Positions 37,101 through 45,879 of a stretch of DNA of 64,000 nt are shown here, in pieces. The DNA comes from Hanstruepera neustonica (lineage in GTDB: Bacteria > Bacteroidota > Bacteroidia > Flavobacteriales > Flavobacteriaceae), in NCBI RefSeq assembly GCF_002895005.1, contig NZ_POWF01000011.1, positions 37,812 through 101,811 of the forward strand, written 5' to 3'. The translations under genes and the position numbers were made by a program. Numbering within the stretch: the first letter of the stretch is position 1; every line of letters begins with the position of its first letter. Below the pieces are notes generated by a model. The model did not search any database. It had not been told where the DNA came from and was given only the letters and a program-made list of their open reading frames with translations.

Positions 37101-37489
37101 TGCTAATTTATAAGTTTGAGGCCTTTGAGTTATTTAAAAGTATGATTGACCAGGTCAACAAAGATGTTATTTCCTTCTTGTTTAAAGGGGAATTACCAAC
37201 AGAAACCCAAAATACTATTCAAGAAGCACGCCAAACCCGTCAAAAGGAAAAATTAGAAACTTCTAAAGAAGAAATACCTAACATGGATGAGCGTGCTGCT
37301 CAAAATCGTGCTGCTGGAAATACTCAAAAACAACCTGAAGTGGTTGAAACCATCGTACGTGACAAACCTAAAATTGGTCGTAATGACCGTGTGACGATAA
37401 AACATGTGATGAGTGGTGAAAACAAAACCTTGAAATACAAACAAGCAGAACCTTTAATTTCCAAAGGAGATTGGGTTCTAGTGGAATAA
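34136..37489 (+). CDS. secA: protein translocase ATPase SecA
   Basis: A 1117-aa motor of the Sec pathway. Motor motifs are [20 protein letters not shown] (Walker A, near residue 192), [20 protein letters not shown] (Walker B region), [10 protein letters not shown] and [19 protein letters not shown]. The protein is about 200 residues longer than E. coli SecA because of insertions, for example near residues 345-430, as is usual in Bacteroidetes. The C-terminus ends in [10 protein letters not shown] and has no Cys-rich SecB-binding zinc motif. It is monocistronic with a terminator; it exports the substrates that T9SS later moves to the surface. Confidence 0.97.
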   Translation: [1117 protein letters not shown]

Positions 37490-37515
37490 ATTTCAAAATT
37501 AAAATATTGTAAGAT

Positions 37516-37542
37516 AAGCCTTGTTTATTCAAGGCTTTTTTT
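37516..37542 (+). terminator. rho-independent terminator after secA
   Basis: Stem AAGCCTT / AAGGCTT with an 8-nt loop and seven T, 26 bp after the stop codon. Confidence 0.85.
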
Positions 37543-37690
37543 GACTCTTTTTTTCAGCATAACTAATATTTTTTCCATACATCGAATAAGTGTTAAATAA
37601 CTCATTTACTTACTACTGTATTACTAACTTTACATTATAATTCCCTCTCCAAAATTTTTCGGTTAATAGCATAATTGAAAATTTATTATA

Positions 37691-40600
37691 ATGATATTTT
37701 TTAGAAGCCGACCAAATATTATTAGCAACTTTCAAGTTGCTATCTTCATCCTACTGACATTTCTGTCAATAAATAGTGCTGCCCAAACCATTAGTTTTGG
37801 TTCCACAGGATTACAAAATGAAAATGTATTGAATCCTACGTCTTTGGAGTTTGGTCCAGACGACAGGTTATATGTAGCACAACAAAATGGCATTGTTTGG
37901 GCTTATACCATAGAACGTGATAATGCTGTTGCTGGAGATGGAACTTATACAGTTATTGACAGTGAAGAAATCACTAATATCCGCTTTGGAATTCCCAATC
38001 ATGATGATGAGGGTAATTTTAACCCAAGTCAACAACGGCTAATAACAGGCATTATGACAGCTGGGACAGCTGAAAATCCTATTGTATATGTCACCTCATC
38101 CGATTATCTTTTAGGTGGTGGTGCTGGTGGGAATGACACCAATCTAGACACCAACTCCAGTATGTTATCAAAATTGGAAAAAATTGATGGTGTTTGGGAA
38201 AAAACCGATTTAATTCGTGGATTACCGCGCTGTGAAGAAAACCACGCCGTAAATGGTTTGGATATGTTTGAAAGAAATGGAAACACTTATTTATTGATTG
38301 TTCAAGGTGGGCAAACGAATAAAGGAGCTCCGAGTAATAACTTTGCAGGAACACCTGAATTTTTCTTTTCGGGTTCCATGTTAATAGCCAATCTAACTCA
38401 ATTGGAAAGCATGCCTGTTTACACCGACCCCAGAAGTGGTTCCAATTATGTATATGATTTACCAACATTAAACGATCCAACACGAACAGATATTGATAAT
38501 ACGCATCCTGAATTCCCATATCCCGTTGGTCATCCCATGTATAATGCAACAATTGATATTGGTGACCCATTTGGCGGCAACAATAGTTTAAACCAAGCAT
38601 TCCCTGAAGCTAATGGTCCCCTCCAAATTTTTGCTCCTGGCTTTAGAAATGCCTATGATGTTGTAATAGCTGAAAATGGCAAAATCTATACTTCAGACAA
38701 TGGTGCCAATTCGCTTTGGGGTGGTTTACCGCGAATTTATGACAATGCCACGGATACATTTCTAGGTGACGAAAGCACGATAACATATGATCCAATTAAC
38801 CATTATATAAAAAATGAATTAAATGAAAACGGTAGTACCATTATAAATGACCCGTTACATTATGTTGGAACTATTAATGATGCCAATGAAACCTATTATG
38901 GTGGGCATCCCATTCCCATTCTAGCATTTCCCTCAAGAGCAGGTATTTTTACTTATGAAAAAGTAGATGGGTCATGGGTTGCTACCAATGCTTATGATTT
39001 AGAAACATTGATTGCGGGAACTTCAGGATATTTTAATTCTAGTTTTACCATAACAGATTTTCCTGATCGTCCAGAATTGGGTGAGTTTTTATGCGATGAA
39101 CCTGTAGAAAGTACCAGAAATAATATTTTAGCTCGTGTAAATTCTTCAACAAATGGTATTACTGAATATACCGCAACTAATTTTGGCGGCCTGATGCAAG
39201 GTAATATCTTGACAGCTTCATTTAATGGTAATATTAATCGTTATGTGCTGAATGCTTCAGGTGATGAAGTACTTGAATATGAAGCTACTTTTAACGGCTT
39301 TGGCAGTTTGCCATTGGATGTTACCGCACAAGGCGATGATGATATCTTTCCTGGAACCGTTTGGGCAGCCACTTATGGCTCTAACAGTGTCACTATTTTT
39401 GAGCCGACTGATATTAATTGTCTGTTACCTGGTGATATAGGCTACGATCCTGATGCTGATAATGATGGAGACGGTTATACCAATCAAGATGAAATTGATA
39501 ATAATACCAACTCATGCTCACAAAGTAGTAAGCCTAAAGATAATGATGGCGATTTTATTTCCGATTTAAATGATCCAGATGATGACAACGATGGTATTCT
39601 AGATGTTAACGACCCTTTTGCATTGGATCCTGACAATGGTACAACAACCAATCTGCCTATTGATTATCCGTTTTGGAATAATGATCCCGGCACCGGTTTC
39701 TTTGGGCTTGGCTTCACAGGATTAATGGTAGATCCCAGTGGCACCACTGATTATTTAACACAATTCAATGAAGAAAGCATGTCGTTTGGTGGAGCAGCGG
39801 GAAAAGCAACTGTAGATAATGTCACAGGAGGCGACGCCTTTGGAGCATTTAACAATCAAGAATATGGTTTTCAGTTTGGTGTAAATGTTGACTCGAATTC
39901 TAATCCTTTTACAGTTCATTCCAAAATTGAATCACCATATTTTGGTTCAGGAGGTTCTCAAAATTCACCTGTAGATTACCAAAGTTATGGTATCCAATTG
40001 GGTACTGGCGACCAAGACAATTATTTGAAGTTGGTTTTTATGAATGGCTCCCTAAATGTAGACGCTTTAAACGGTCTTCAAGTTATTTTAGAAGACAATG
40101 GTATTATCCTAGTTAACGAAAGTTATAATATCCCTAATATTTTAAATTCTAGTGATATCAATTTATACATTTCTGTTGATCCGGCGAGTAACACGGCTCA
40201 ACCGTTCTATTCTATTGACGGCGGTCAAACATTAAACCTTTTGGGTTCACCAGTGGTTTTACCTGCAAGTTTTTTAGACGATTCTGACAATCAAGGACTT
40301 GCTGTTGGTATCATCTCTACATCACGAAGTGACACCACACCCAATCCATTTACAGCCACATGGGATTATATTGAAGTATATGAAAATCTAGATGGTGTTC
40401 TCTCAATCAATCCAGATCCATTAAATTATGGTTTAACACCCGTAAACAATTCACAACGCACAAAATTTGTGACGCTTAATAATGAAGGAGGTCCAACGGA
40501 TAGCCCTATAACGATAACGGCTTTAAGTTTTAGTGGAACAGACTCCAGTTTATTTTCTAGTGATTTTGAGCTTCCTTTTAATTTAAATCCGGGGTCTTCA

Positions 40601-42268
40601 GTTAAAGTACCTGTTGATTTTAGTTCCGATGATATTTTGGGAGTAAAATCGGCTACGCTTGAAGTTATACATAATGGTGCCAATTCACCTACTGCTGTTG
40701 ATTTAATTGGAGAACTAACAGATATCTATTCACCTATCGTGAGGATAAATGCTGGTGGTGATATGGTGCCTTCTTCCGATGGTGGCCCTGAATGGGAGGC
40801 CAATACCTCAACTACTGGTAATTCATACGTGGTGTCATCTGGTTCACCATTTACCATTGATGAAATTATTTATGCTGATCGAGACATTTCTATTCCGGAT
40901 TATATCAGTCAAGCAGAATATGAAGAAATTATGCGTTCTGAACGAAGTACTAATGATCTCGATTTCCCAGTAACGTATTCTATTAGTCTACCTAATGGGA
41001 ATTATATAGTAAACTTATATTTTGCTAATTTATATAATGGCACTTCAGAACCTGATGAACGCATTTTCAATGTGAATATTGAGGATAATCAAGTTATTGA
41101 ACGATTAGACCCTTCTAAAGAATTTGGACATAGAATTGCTGGATTGGTTCAAAATAATGTTGTTATTACTGATGGTGTTATGGATATTCAATTTCTTTAT
41201 GTATTACAAAATCCGATTATAAATGCTATTGAAATTTTAGGTATAACCTATCCAGCACTTAATTTAGAACCTATTGCAGATAGATCAGATTGTGAGTTTG
41301 AAATATCCGATTTTCAAGCTGAAGGCTCTGGAGGAAATCCAGCCGATAATTTAGTGTACTCCATAAGTGGTCAACCTTTAGGTATTGATATCGAGCCAAC
41401 CAACGGATTGATTTTTGGCGTTATTGATGAAACGGCTGTTACAGGTGGACCCAATAGTGATGGTATTTATAACGTAACCGTTACTTTAAGCAAACCAGGA
41501 AGTTTAGACGTTTCTACTAACTTTCTATGGACCGTAATTGATGACATTGAAGCTCCTGAAATAACCTGCCCTGACACTCTTATTGAGGCCGTATCTCTGG
41601 GTACTGCTGAAGCTTTTGTAAGCGTCACCAATCCTTTAGTAACTGATAATTGTGAGAGCGAAATAGATTTAGTTGGAACACGGTCAGATGGATTGGAACT
41701 GACTGATGCTTTTCCTTTAGGCGATACAACAATCACCTGGATTGCGACAGATGCTTCTGGTAATATTTCCGATTCTTGTGAACAAATAGTTACAGTTGAA
41801 ATTCCCGAATTTACATTACAACTAAATGTCAGTCTTCAAGGGAGATCTGATTACAGTGGTAATTATGATATTAATCTCTATAGTTTGGGTGATTTAGAAA
41901 CTCCAATATACGCTTTCAATGTGTCTGCTAGCGCTTTGGGTGAAATTGAATTACCATCCTCCATAAGCCAAGGAGAATACAAGGTATTGGTCAAACACCC
42001 TTTGTATTTACAACGAGTCAAAACCATTAATGTAACTGAAAACACGATTGAAATCTACAATGATGCCTTATTGGCTGGTGATGTAAATAACGACAATGTT
42101 GTCAATATTTTTGATTTAGGAATATTTTCTGGAACATATAATTTAATTTCAGGCGATACAGGATTTGATGCACGTGCCGATTTTGACAACAATTTAATAA
42201 TTAACATATTTGATTTAGGCTTATTTTCAGGTAATTATCAATTATTTGGAGAAACCCAAAACGATTAA
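37691..42268 (+). CDS. large secreted multidomain protein with C-terminal dockerin-like module
   Basis: A 1525-aa protein with a Sec signal peptide (FQVAIFILLTFLSINSAAQ). The order, approximate, is: sugar-dehydrogenase-like beta-propeller (30-580), TSP3-type Asp-rich Ca-binding repeats (582-650), lectin/laminin-like beta domain (655-905), Ig-like anchor segment (905-1010), malectin-like carbohydrate-binding domain (1014-1180), Ig-type domain (1192-1284), HYR domain (1286-1372), and a beta domain before the end. The end (1463-1525) has two F-hand loops, DVNNDNVVNIFD and DFDNNLIINIFD, each with Ca ligands at positions 1, 3, 5, 9 and 12, as in type I dockerins. No T9SS sorting domain is present. 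The next gene, 10 bp on, encodes a cohesin-like protein with such a domain. Likely a cell-surface or secreted glycan-binding protein. Confidence 0.85.
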   Translation: MIFFRSRPNIISNFQVAIFILLTFLSINSAAQTISFGSTGLQNENVLNPTSLEFGPDDRLYVAQQNGIVWAYTIERDNAVAGDGTYTVIDSEEITNIRFGIPNHDDEGNFNPSQQRLITGIMTAGTAENPIVYVTSSDYLLGGGAGGNDTNLDTNSSMLSKLEKIDGVWEKTDLIRGLPRCEENHAVNGLDMFERNGNTYLLIVQGGQTNKGAPSNNFAGTPEFFFSGSMLIANLTQLESMPVYTDPRSGSNYVYDLPTLNDPTRTDIDNTHPEFPYPVGHPMYNATIDIGDPFGGNNSLNQAFPEANGPLQIFAPGFRNAYDVVIAENGKIYTSDNGANSLWGGLPRIYDNATDTFLGDESTITYDPINHYIKNELNENGSTIINDPLHYVGTINDANETYYGGHPIPILAFPSRAGIFTYEKVDGSWVATNAYDLETLIAGTSGYFNSSFTITDFPDRPELGEFLCDEPVESTRNNILARVNSSTNGITEYTATNFGGLMQGNILTASFNGNINRYVLNASGDEVLEYEATFNGFGSLPLDVTAQGDDDIFPGTVWAATYGSNSVTIFEPTDINCLLPGDIGYDPDADNDGDGYTNQDEIDNNTNSCSQSSKPKDNDGDFISDLNDPDDDNDGILDVNDPFALDPDNGTTTNLPIDYPFWNNDPGTGFFGLGFTGLMVDPSGTTDYLTQFNEESMSFGGAAGKATVDNVTGGDAFGAFNNQEYGFQFGVNVDSNSNPFTVHSKIESPYFGSGGSQNSPVDYQSYGIQLGTGDQDNYLKLVFMNGSLNVDALNGLQVILEDNGIILVNESYNIPNILNSSDINLYISVDPASNTAQPFYSIDGGQTLNLLGSPVVLPASFLDDSDNQGLAVGIISTSRSDTTPNPFTATWDYIEVYENLDGVLSINPDPLNYGLTPVNNSQRTKFVTLNNEGGPTDSPITITALSFSGTDSSLFSSDFELPFNLNPGSSVKVPVDFSSDDILGVKSATLEVIHNGANSPTAVDLIGELTDIYSPIVRINAGGDMVPSSDGGPEWEANTSTTGNSYVVSSGSPFTIDEIIYADRDISIPDYISQAEYEEIMRSERSTNDLDFPVTYSISLPNGNYIVNLYFANLYNGTSEPDERIFNVNIEDNQVIERLDPSKEFGHRIAGLVQNNVVITDGVMDIQFLYVLQNPIINAIEILGITYPALNLEPIADRSDCEFEISDFQAEGSGGNPADNLVYSISGQPLGIDIEPTNGLIFGVIDETAVTGGPNSDGIYNVTVTLSKPGSLDVSTNFLWTVIDDIEAPEITCPDTLIEAVSLGTAEAFVSVTNPLVTDNCESEIDLVGTRSDGLELTDAFPLGDTTITWIATDASGNISDSCEQIVTVEIPEFTLQLNVSLQGRSDYSGNYDINLYSLGDLETPIYAFNVSASALGEIELPSSISQGEYKVLVKHPLYLQRVKTINVTENTIEIYNDALLAGDVNNDNVVNIFDLGIFSGTYNLISGDTGFDARADFDNNLIINIFDLGLFSGNYQLFGETQND

Positions 42269-42278
42269 AAAACCAATC

Positions 42279-43031
42279 ATGAATTCATTAAAAAAACATA
42301 TTACAGTAATCGTATCAATGCTATTTTCAACAGCATTTTTATCGGCTCAATCGGTTGATTTAGTCGCAAATGTGGATCAAATGCCTCCGTTTACCAATGG
42401 GCAAACGTTAAACTATTCAATAACCTCAACAGGCAGTCCCTATAATGCATTACGAATTAAATTGGAATACAATCCTAGCGTGTTACAATTAAATAGTCTA
42501 ACACCGGTTTATGCATTTGGTTTTACACCTGTCAATGACATCAGCACCCCAGGACTAGTTAAGTATGAAGCTGCCAGTCTTTCTGGAAACATTACAACGG
42601 ATGAAGTGATTTTCACAATTGAATTTGAAGTCCTTGATAGCAACCAAGCTATTTCCATTTCCCATAATTATGATACCGTTGATGGAACTGTTGTAGTTAA
42701 CAGTGGTGGCAACGATATTTTAGGAACTGCCAATGACATTTTGTTGGAAACTTTAAGTGTGGACCAAAACAATCTCATGGCGTTTTCGATTTATCCGAAT
42801 CCGGCAAATAACTACATTACAATCAAAAATAATAGCGAGGCTGTTATTGAATCCATTGTAATTTATACCATAGAAGGCAAAATGGTTTTAAACACTGATA
42901 TGACGGATTTACAAAAAACTGATCAAAGCATTTCCGTTGATGTTACCTCCTTAAAAAACGCCTTGTACTTTATGGATATTTTTGATGATAATGGGCATAA
43001 AAAAACCTACAAAGTTTTAGTTTCTCATTAA
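42279..43031 (+). CDS. cohesin-like domain protein with T9SS type A sorting domain
   Basis: A 250-aa protein. The signal peptide is MNSLKKHITVIVSMLFSTAF to SAQ. Residues 25-160 form a beta-sandwich of cohesin type: SVDLVANVDQMPPFTNGQTL at the start, ALRIKLEYNPSVLQLNS, then DEVIFTIEFEVLDSNQ, the strand order expected of cohesins. The last 80 residues (FSIYPNPANNYITIKNNSEA to YKVLVSH) are a T9SS type A C-terminal sorting domain, so the protein should be moved to and anchored on the cell surface. I chose the ATG at 42279 because the signal peptide begins there; an in-frame TTG upstream at 42246 lies inside the previous gene. It is probably the anchor partner of the dockerin protein. Its 3' end overlaps the M23 gene (convergent) by 4 bp. 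Confidence 0.8.
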   Translation: MNSLKKHITVIVSMLFSTAFLSAQSVDLVANVDQMPPFTNGQTLNYSITSTGSPYNALRIKLEYNPSVLQLNSLTPVYAFGFTPVNDISTPGLVKYEAASLSGNITTDEVIFTIEFEVLDSNQAISISHNYDTVDGTVVVNSGGNDILGTANDILLETLSVDQNNLMAFSIYPNPANNYITIKNNSEAVIESIVIYTIEGKMVLNTDMTDLQKTDQSISVDVTSLKNALYFMDIFDDNGHKKTYKVLVSH

Positions 43032-43720
43032 GCCAATCTTAATAATAAATTCGGGTCTGGGCAATTGGTCTGGTAGTGCGTAACGTTTGATTGGCTGCAA
43101 ACCCCAGGGTAATCACCATGATAATTTTCGATATCAATTATTATCTGAAAATGAAGATGTGGTGCATAATCACCATTAACAGCCGATGATCCCAAAGTCG
43201 CCAGATGATCTCCTGTTTTGTATACCTGACCAATCTTTTTATTTTCGATGGATTCCATACTCAAATGCCCATAAAGCGTGTGAAATGTAAACCCATTGAT
43301 TTCATGCTTTAAAATTATGGTCGGGCCATAATCACCAAAATTGGTATTGTTGGCATAGCTATGAATCACGCCATCCAATGGTACAAAAATAGGAGTCTCA
43401 ACCGACGTCCATAAATCAATCCCTAAATGGATATTGCGTTCTGAATCCAAGTGGGCCGCATTAAAATGATTACTGCGTTTATAAATATTGCGCTTTTCTA
43501 AATAACCACCAAAAGCTACTTGAGCGTTTCTTACTTTACAATAATTGGTAATATAAGCTTCCCAGGCAACAGAAGATTCTAAATTGAATGAGTCCAGATG
43601 ATGATTATTGACTGATAAATCAATGGGAACATATTTTTGAAGTGGAATGGCTTTGTCTAATACAAAGCATGGATTTGAGCTAAAAGAAGATAGAGTGGAT
43701 AAGAAATCATGTGATGACAT
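43028..43720 (-). CDS. M23 family (LytM-like) metallopeptidase
   Basis: A 230-aa protein with the zinc ligand pattern of peptidase M23: HLGID (H97, D101), HTLYGHLS and HLHFQ (H187, H189). No clear signal peptide is visible. M23 enzymes cut peptidoglycan cross-bridges, but similar proteins can have other roles. All zinc ligands are present, so it may be catalytically active. It stands alone on the minus strand, converging on the cohesin gene with a 4-bp overlap and 33 bp upstream of the DUF4097-like gene in coordinate order. Confidence 0.83.
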   Translation of the reverse strand: MSSHDFLSTLSSFSSNPCFVLDKAIPLQKYVPIDLSVNNHHLDSFNLESSVAWEAYITNYCKVRNAQVAFGGYLEKRNIYKRSNHFNAAHLDSERNIHLGIDLWTSVETPIFVPLDGVIHSYANNTNFGDYGPTIILKHEINGFTFHTLYGHLSMESIENKKIGQVYKTGDHLATLGSSAVNGDYAPHLHFQIIIDIENYHGDYPGVCSQSNVTHYQTNCPDPNLLLRLA

Positions 43721-43753
43721 AACATTGGGTTATAAGTACCCAAATATAACAAT

Positions 43754-45286
43754 CTATTCCATGACAACTTTACTGTAACGTGCATTTATAGCAATAGTCT
43801 TGTTGCTATTCATGCTTCCCAAATTAAATGAAGATACCTGATTGCTTTCCTTATTTTTTGGATGGAATAATCTTGAATTTTTGCCATGATACTGTAAGTT
43901 AAAATCAACGCTTGGCAACTTGATGGCGGCATTACTATTGTCTAAAGTAATATTAAGATTATTAAAATCATCGGATACACTATGAACTGTCAAATCACCA
44001 AAACTTCCAGTTAGAATAGCATTTCCTGACAGTTTATCAATACCAATACTGGATGAATTAGAATTTAGGACCAAGCCATTAACATCTTGCAAAATAGCAT
44101 TCTCAACAAAACTCAATTTCAGGGTGCCCAACTGCCATTTTTTAATAAATACAGATCCATAGGAAGCATTGACGGAGGTTTTTTCTCCGTCAATACTATT
44201 TGCCAAAAATGTGGCATGGTTTAAATCAGCTTTCAGATTATTGATTACAGATGATACTTTTAATTCACCATGTCTTACATTTAAATTTAATTTAGCCTTT
44301 TTAGGTATTTTAATTTTAAGGGTCTTTTTAACATTCAAATTTTTTGATGTTTTGGACTCAAATAGCATGCGCTGGGCCTCCTCATTCTCCATGGCACGCT
44401 CCTCAAGTACTTTAGCTTGTTCTTCCCAAACTTTGGCTTGTTCTTCCATTTGCTTACCAAACTCATCTCCCCATTTTTCCATGCTTTTTCCAAATTCTTC
44501 TCCGAACTCTTCGCCCCATTTTTCCATACTCTTTCCAAATTTTTCACCAAATTCCTCACCCCATTTCTCCATGTCCTTACCAAAGCTTTCCCCAAACTCT
44601 TCGCCAAATTTTTCACCCCATGCTTCCATTTCTTTTTCATATTTTGCCAAGGCTTCAGAATCTACAGATTTTGCCCAATCTTCCATTTTTTTTGCATAGG
44701 CCTCTCCATATTTTTTAGCATATTCATCACTCCATTTGTCCATGTAGGCTTCACCCTCTTTTTCATACCTGTCAAAATCGAAGCTCACAGCATCCATACC
44801 TTCTGGTAAGTCTGGTAATTTGGGCATCTTTGGCATTTTGGGCATTTTAGGCATATTGGCTAGGTCCATAGACTCCAATAGTTTATCCACCATTGGCATG
44901 ACAGGGATATCGGCAAGTTCCAGTTCAAGATCTTGCAGTGCATCCAATGATTGCAATTCAAATAAAGTTGACTGTTCAGACCATGATAGGCCATCAGAAT
45001 TTGATGAAATGATGATGCGATCTTTTGAACCATCGACACTTACTCGCCAGTTGTCCAAATGCTTTTTTAGTTCATCCTTGCTTAAAACATTACTTTCAAC
45101 ATAGGCTTCAATTTCAATAATGTCCTTATTCCAGGTGTCAATTTCAATGTTAGTATAACTCGTATTCAAGTCAATGTTCACGTTATCATTGACGTTTACG
45201 GACTGTGAAATTTTATCTAACTTTTGTTGAGCTGTCAGACTCAAACAAAAGCATAGTAGGATCATATTTAAGATTTTATTTTTCAT
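43754..45286 (-). CDS. exported protein with DUF4097-like ends and a Trp-Gly-Glu-Phe repeat
   Basis: A 510-aa protein with a signal peptide (ILNMILLCFCLSLTAQQ). Two beta-rich parts (residues 30-80 and 320-510, with TSYTNIEIDTWNKDIIEIEA and LNVRHGELKVSSVINNLKAD) resemble DUF4097/head-GIN-type beta-helix proteins of Bacteroidetes anti-sigma operons. Between them lies a low-complexity helical stretch (about 212-297) built of 11- to 15-residue units such as MEKWGEEFGEKFGKS, followed by a coiled coil (EEQAKVWEEQAKVLEERAME). It lies 11 bp after the anti-sigma-like gene and is probably co-expressed with the sigma factor. No enzyme function is suggested. Confidence 0.7.
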   Translation of the reverse strand: MKNKILNMILLCFCLSLTAQQKLDKISQSVNVNDNVNIDLNTSYTNIEIDTWNKDIIEIEAYVESNVLSKDELKKHLDNWRVSVDGSKDRIIISSNSDGLSWSEQSTLFELQSLDALQDLELELADIPVMPMVDKLLESMDLANMPKMPKMPKMPKLPDLPEGMDAVSFDFDRYEKEGEAYMDKWSDEYAKKYGEAYAKKMEDWAKSVDSEALAKYEKEMEAWGEKFGEEFGESFGKDMEKWGEEFGEKFGKSMEKWGEEFGEEFGKSMEKWGDEFGKQMEEQAKVWEEQAKVLEERAMENEEAQRMLFESKTSKNLNVKKTLKIKIPKKAKLNLNVRHGELKVSSVINNLKADLNHATFLANSIDGEKTSVNASYGSVFIKKWQLGTLKLSFVENAILQDVNGLVLNSNSSSIGIDKLSGNAILTGSFGDLTVHSVSDDFNNLNITLDNSNAAIKLPSVDFNLQYHGKNSRLFHPKNKESNQVSSFNLGSMNSNKTIAINARYSKVVME

Positions 45287-45297
45287 GTTATTTTATT

Positions 45298-45879
45298 TTA
45301 CGCTGTTGTTCGTTTTTGATCTGATTGTGAGTTGTTTAATGTGTTTAATTGTTCTTTAAGACGATACATAAGATTTAAACGAAGCTTTAAATTGGTAATC
45401 AACGCATTAACTGTTAACTCATTAGGCCCAGAATTGGTCAGTTCCAAAGAGAGATTTTTATACTCCTTATTCAATTCAGCTAACTGGCTTAAATAACCGT
45501 CAATGAGCTCTTTGTTTTCAGGAGTAAGTTTGACCTTAGACAACTCATAATTGATACTGGCCAAATAATAGTCTTCAACCTTTTTTAAATCTGGTGAAAT
45601 ATCACCTAAAGACTTGGTATATGGCTGTCCTGCATTAGTATCTACAACTTGTGTGGGTGTGTCTAGATTATCAACCTTAAAATAATTATAGGCTCCAAAA
45701 CTTAATCCTAAAACAATAACCACACTCGCCGCTAATTGTAACCAAGACCACGACTTTTCTTCATGAAGGGGTAACTCCGCATCTAATTTCTTCAGAAATC
45801 GCGCTTCATGTCCTTCTGGCATTTTCCCTTGGGTTTTGCTACTATCGTTCTTAATCAAATCTCTAATATCTTGTGCCAT
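45298..45879 (-). CDS. putative anti-sigma factor (membrane protein)
   Basis: A 193-aa protein: about 45 cytoplasmic residues, one membrane helix (WSWLQLAASVVIVLGLSFGA, about residues 44-63) and a periplasmic helical part. This is the usual layout of Bacteroidetes anti-sigma factors encoded after an ECF sigma factor. Its start overlaps the sigma gene by 17 bp. There is no ZAS zinc motif, and binding to sigma is inferred from order only. Confidence 0.7.
   Translation of the reverse strand: MAQDIRDLIKNDSSKTQGKMPEGHEARFLKKLDAELPLHEEKSWSWLQLAASVVIVLGLSFGAYNYFKVDNLDTPTQVVDTNAGQPYTKSLGDISPDLKKVEDYYLASINYELSKVKLTPENKELIDGYLSQLAELNKEYKNLSLELTNSGPNELTVNALITNLKLRLNLMYRLKEQLNTLNNSQSDQKRTTA

Noticed and set aside
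38091..38600. 169-codon frame on the minus strand inside the dockerin protein gene
   Set aside because: It lies fully within a well-supported gene on the other strand, has no family match that I can see and an odd composition (many His, Gln and Trp).
41800..42268. T9SS sorting domain at the end of the large protein
   Set aside because: The end is a dockerin-like duplication; the typical YPNP start and KxxK-like end of a sorting domain are absent.
44169..44699. 176-codon frame opposite the repeat-rich 510-aa gene
   Set aside because: The Ser/Phe-rich translation is the mirror of the Glu/Lys-rich repeat on the other strand; no start signal and no domain.
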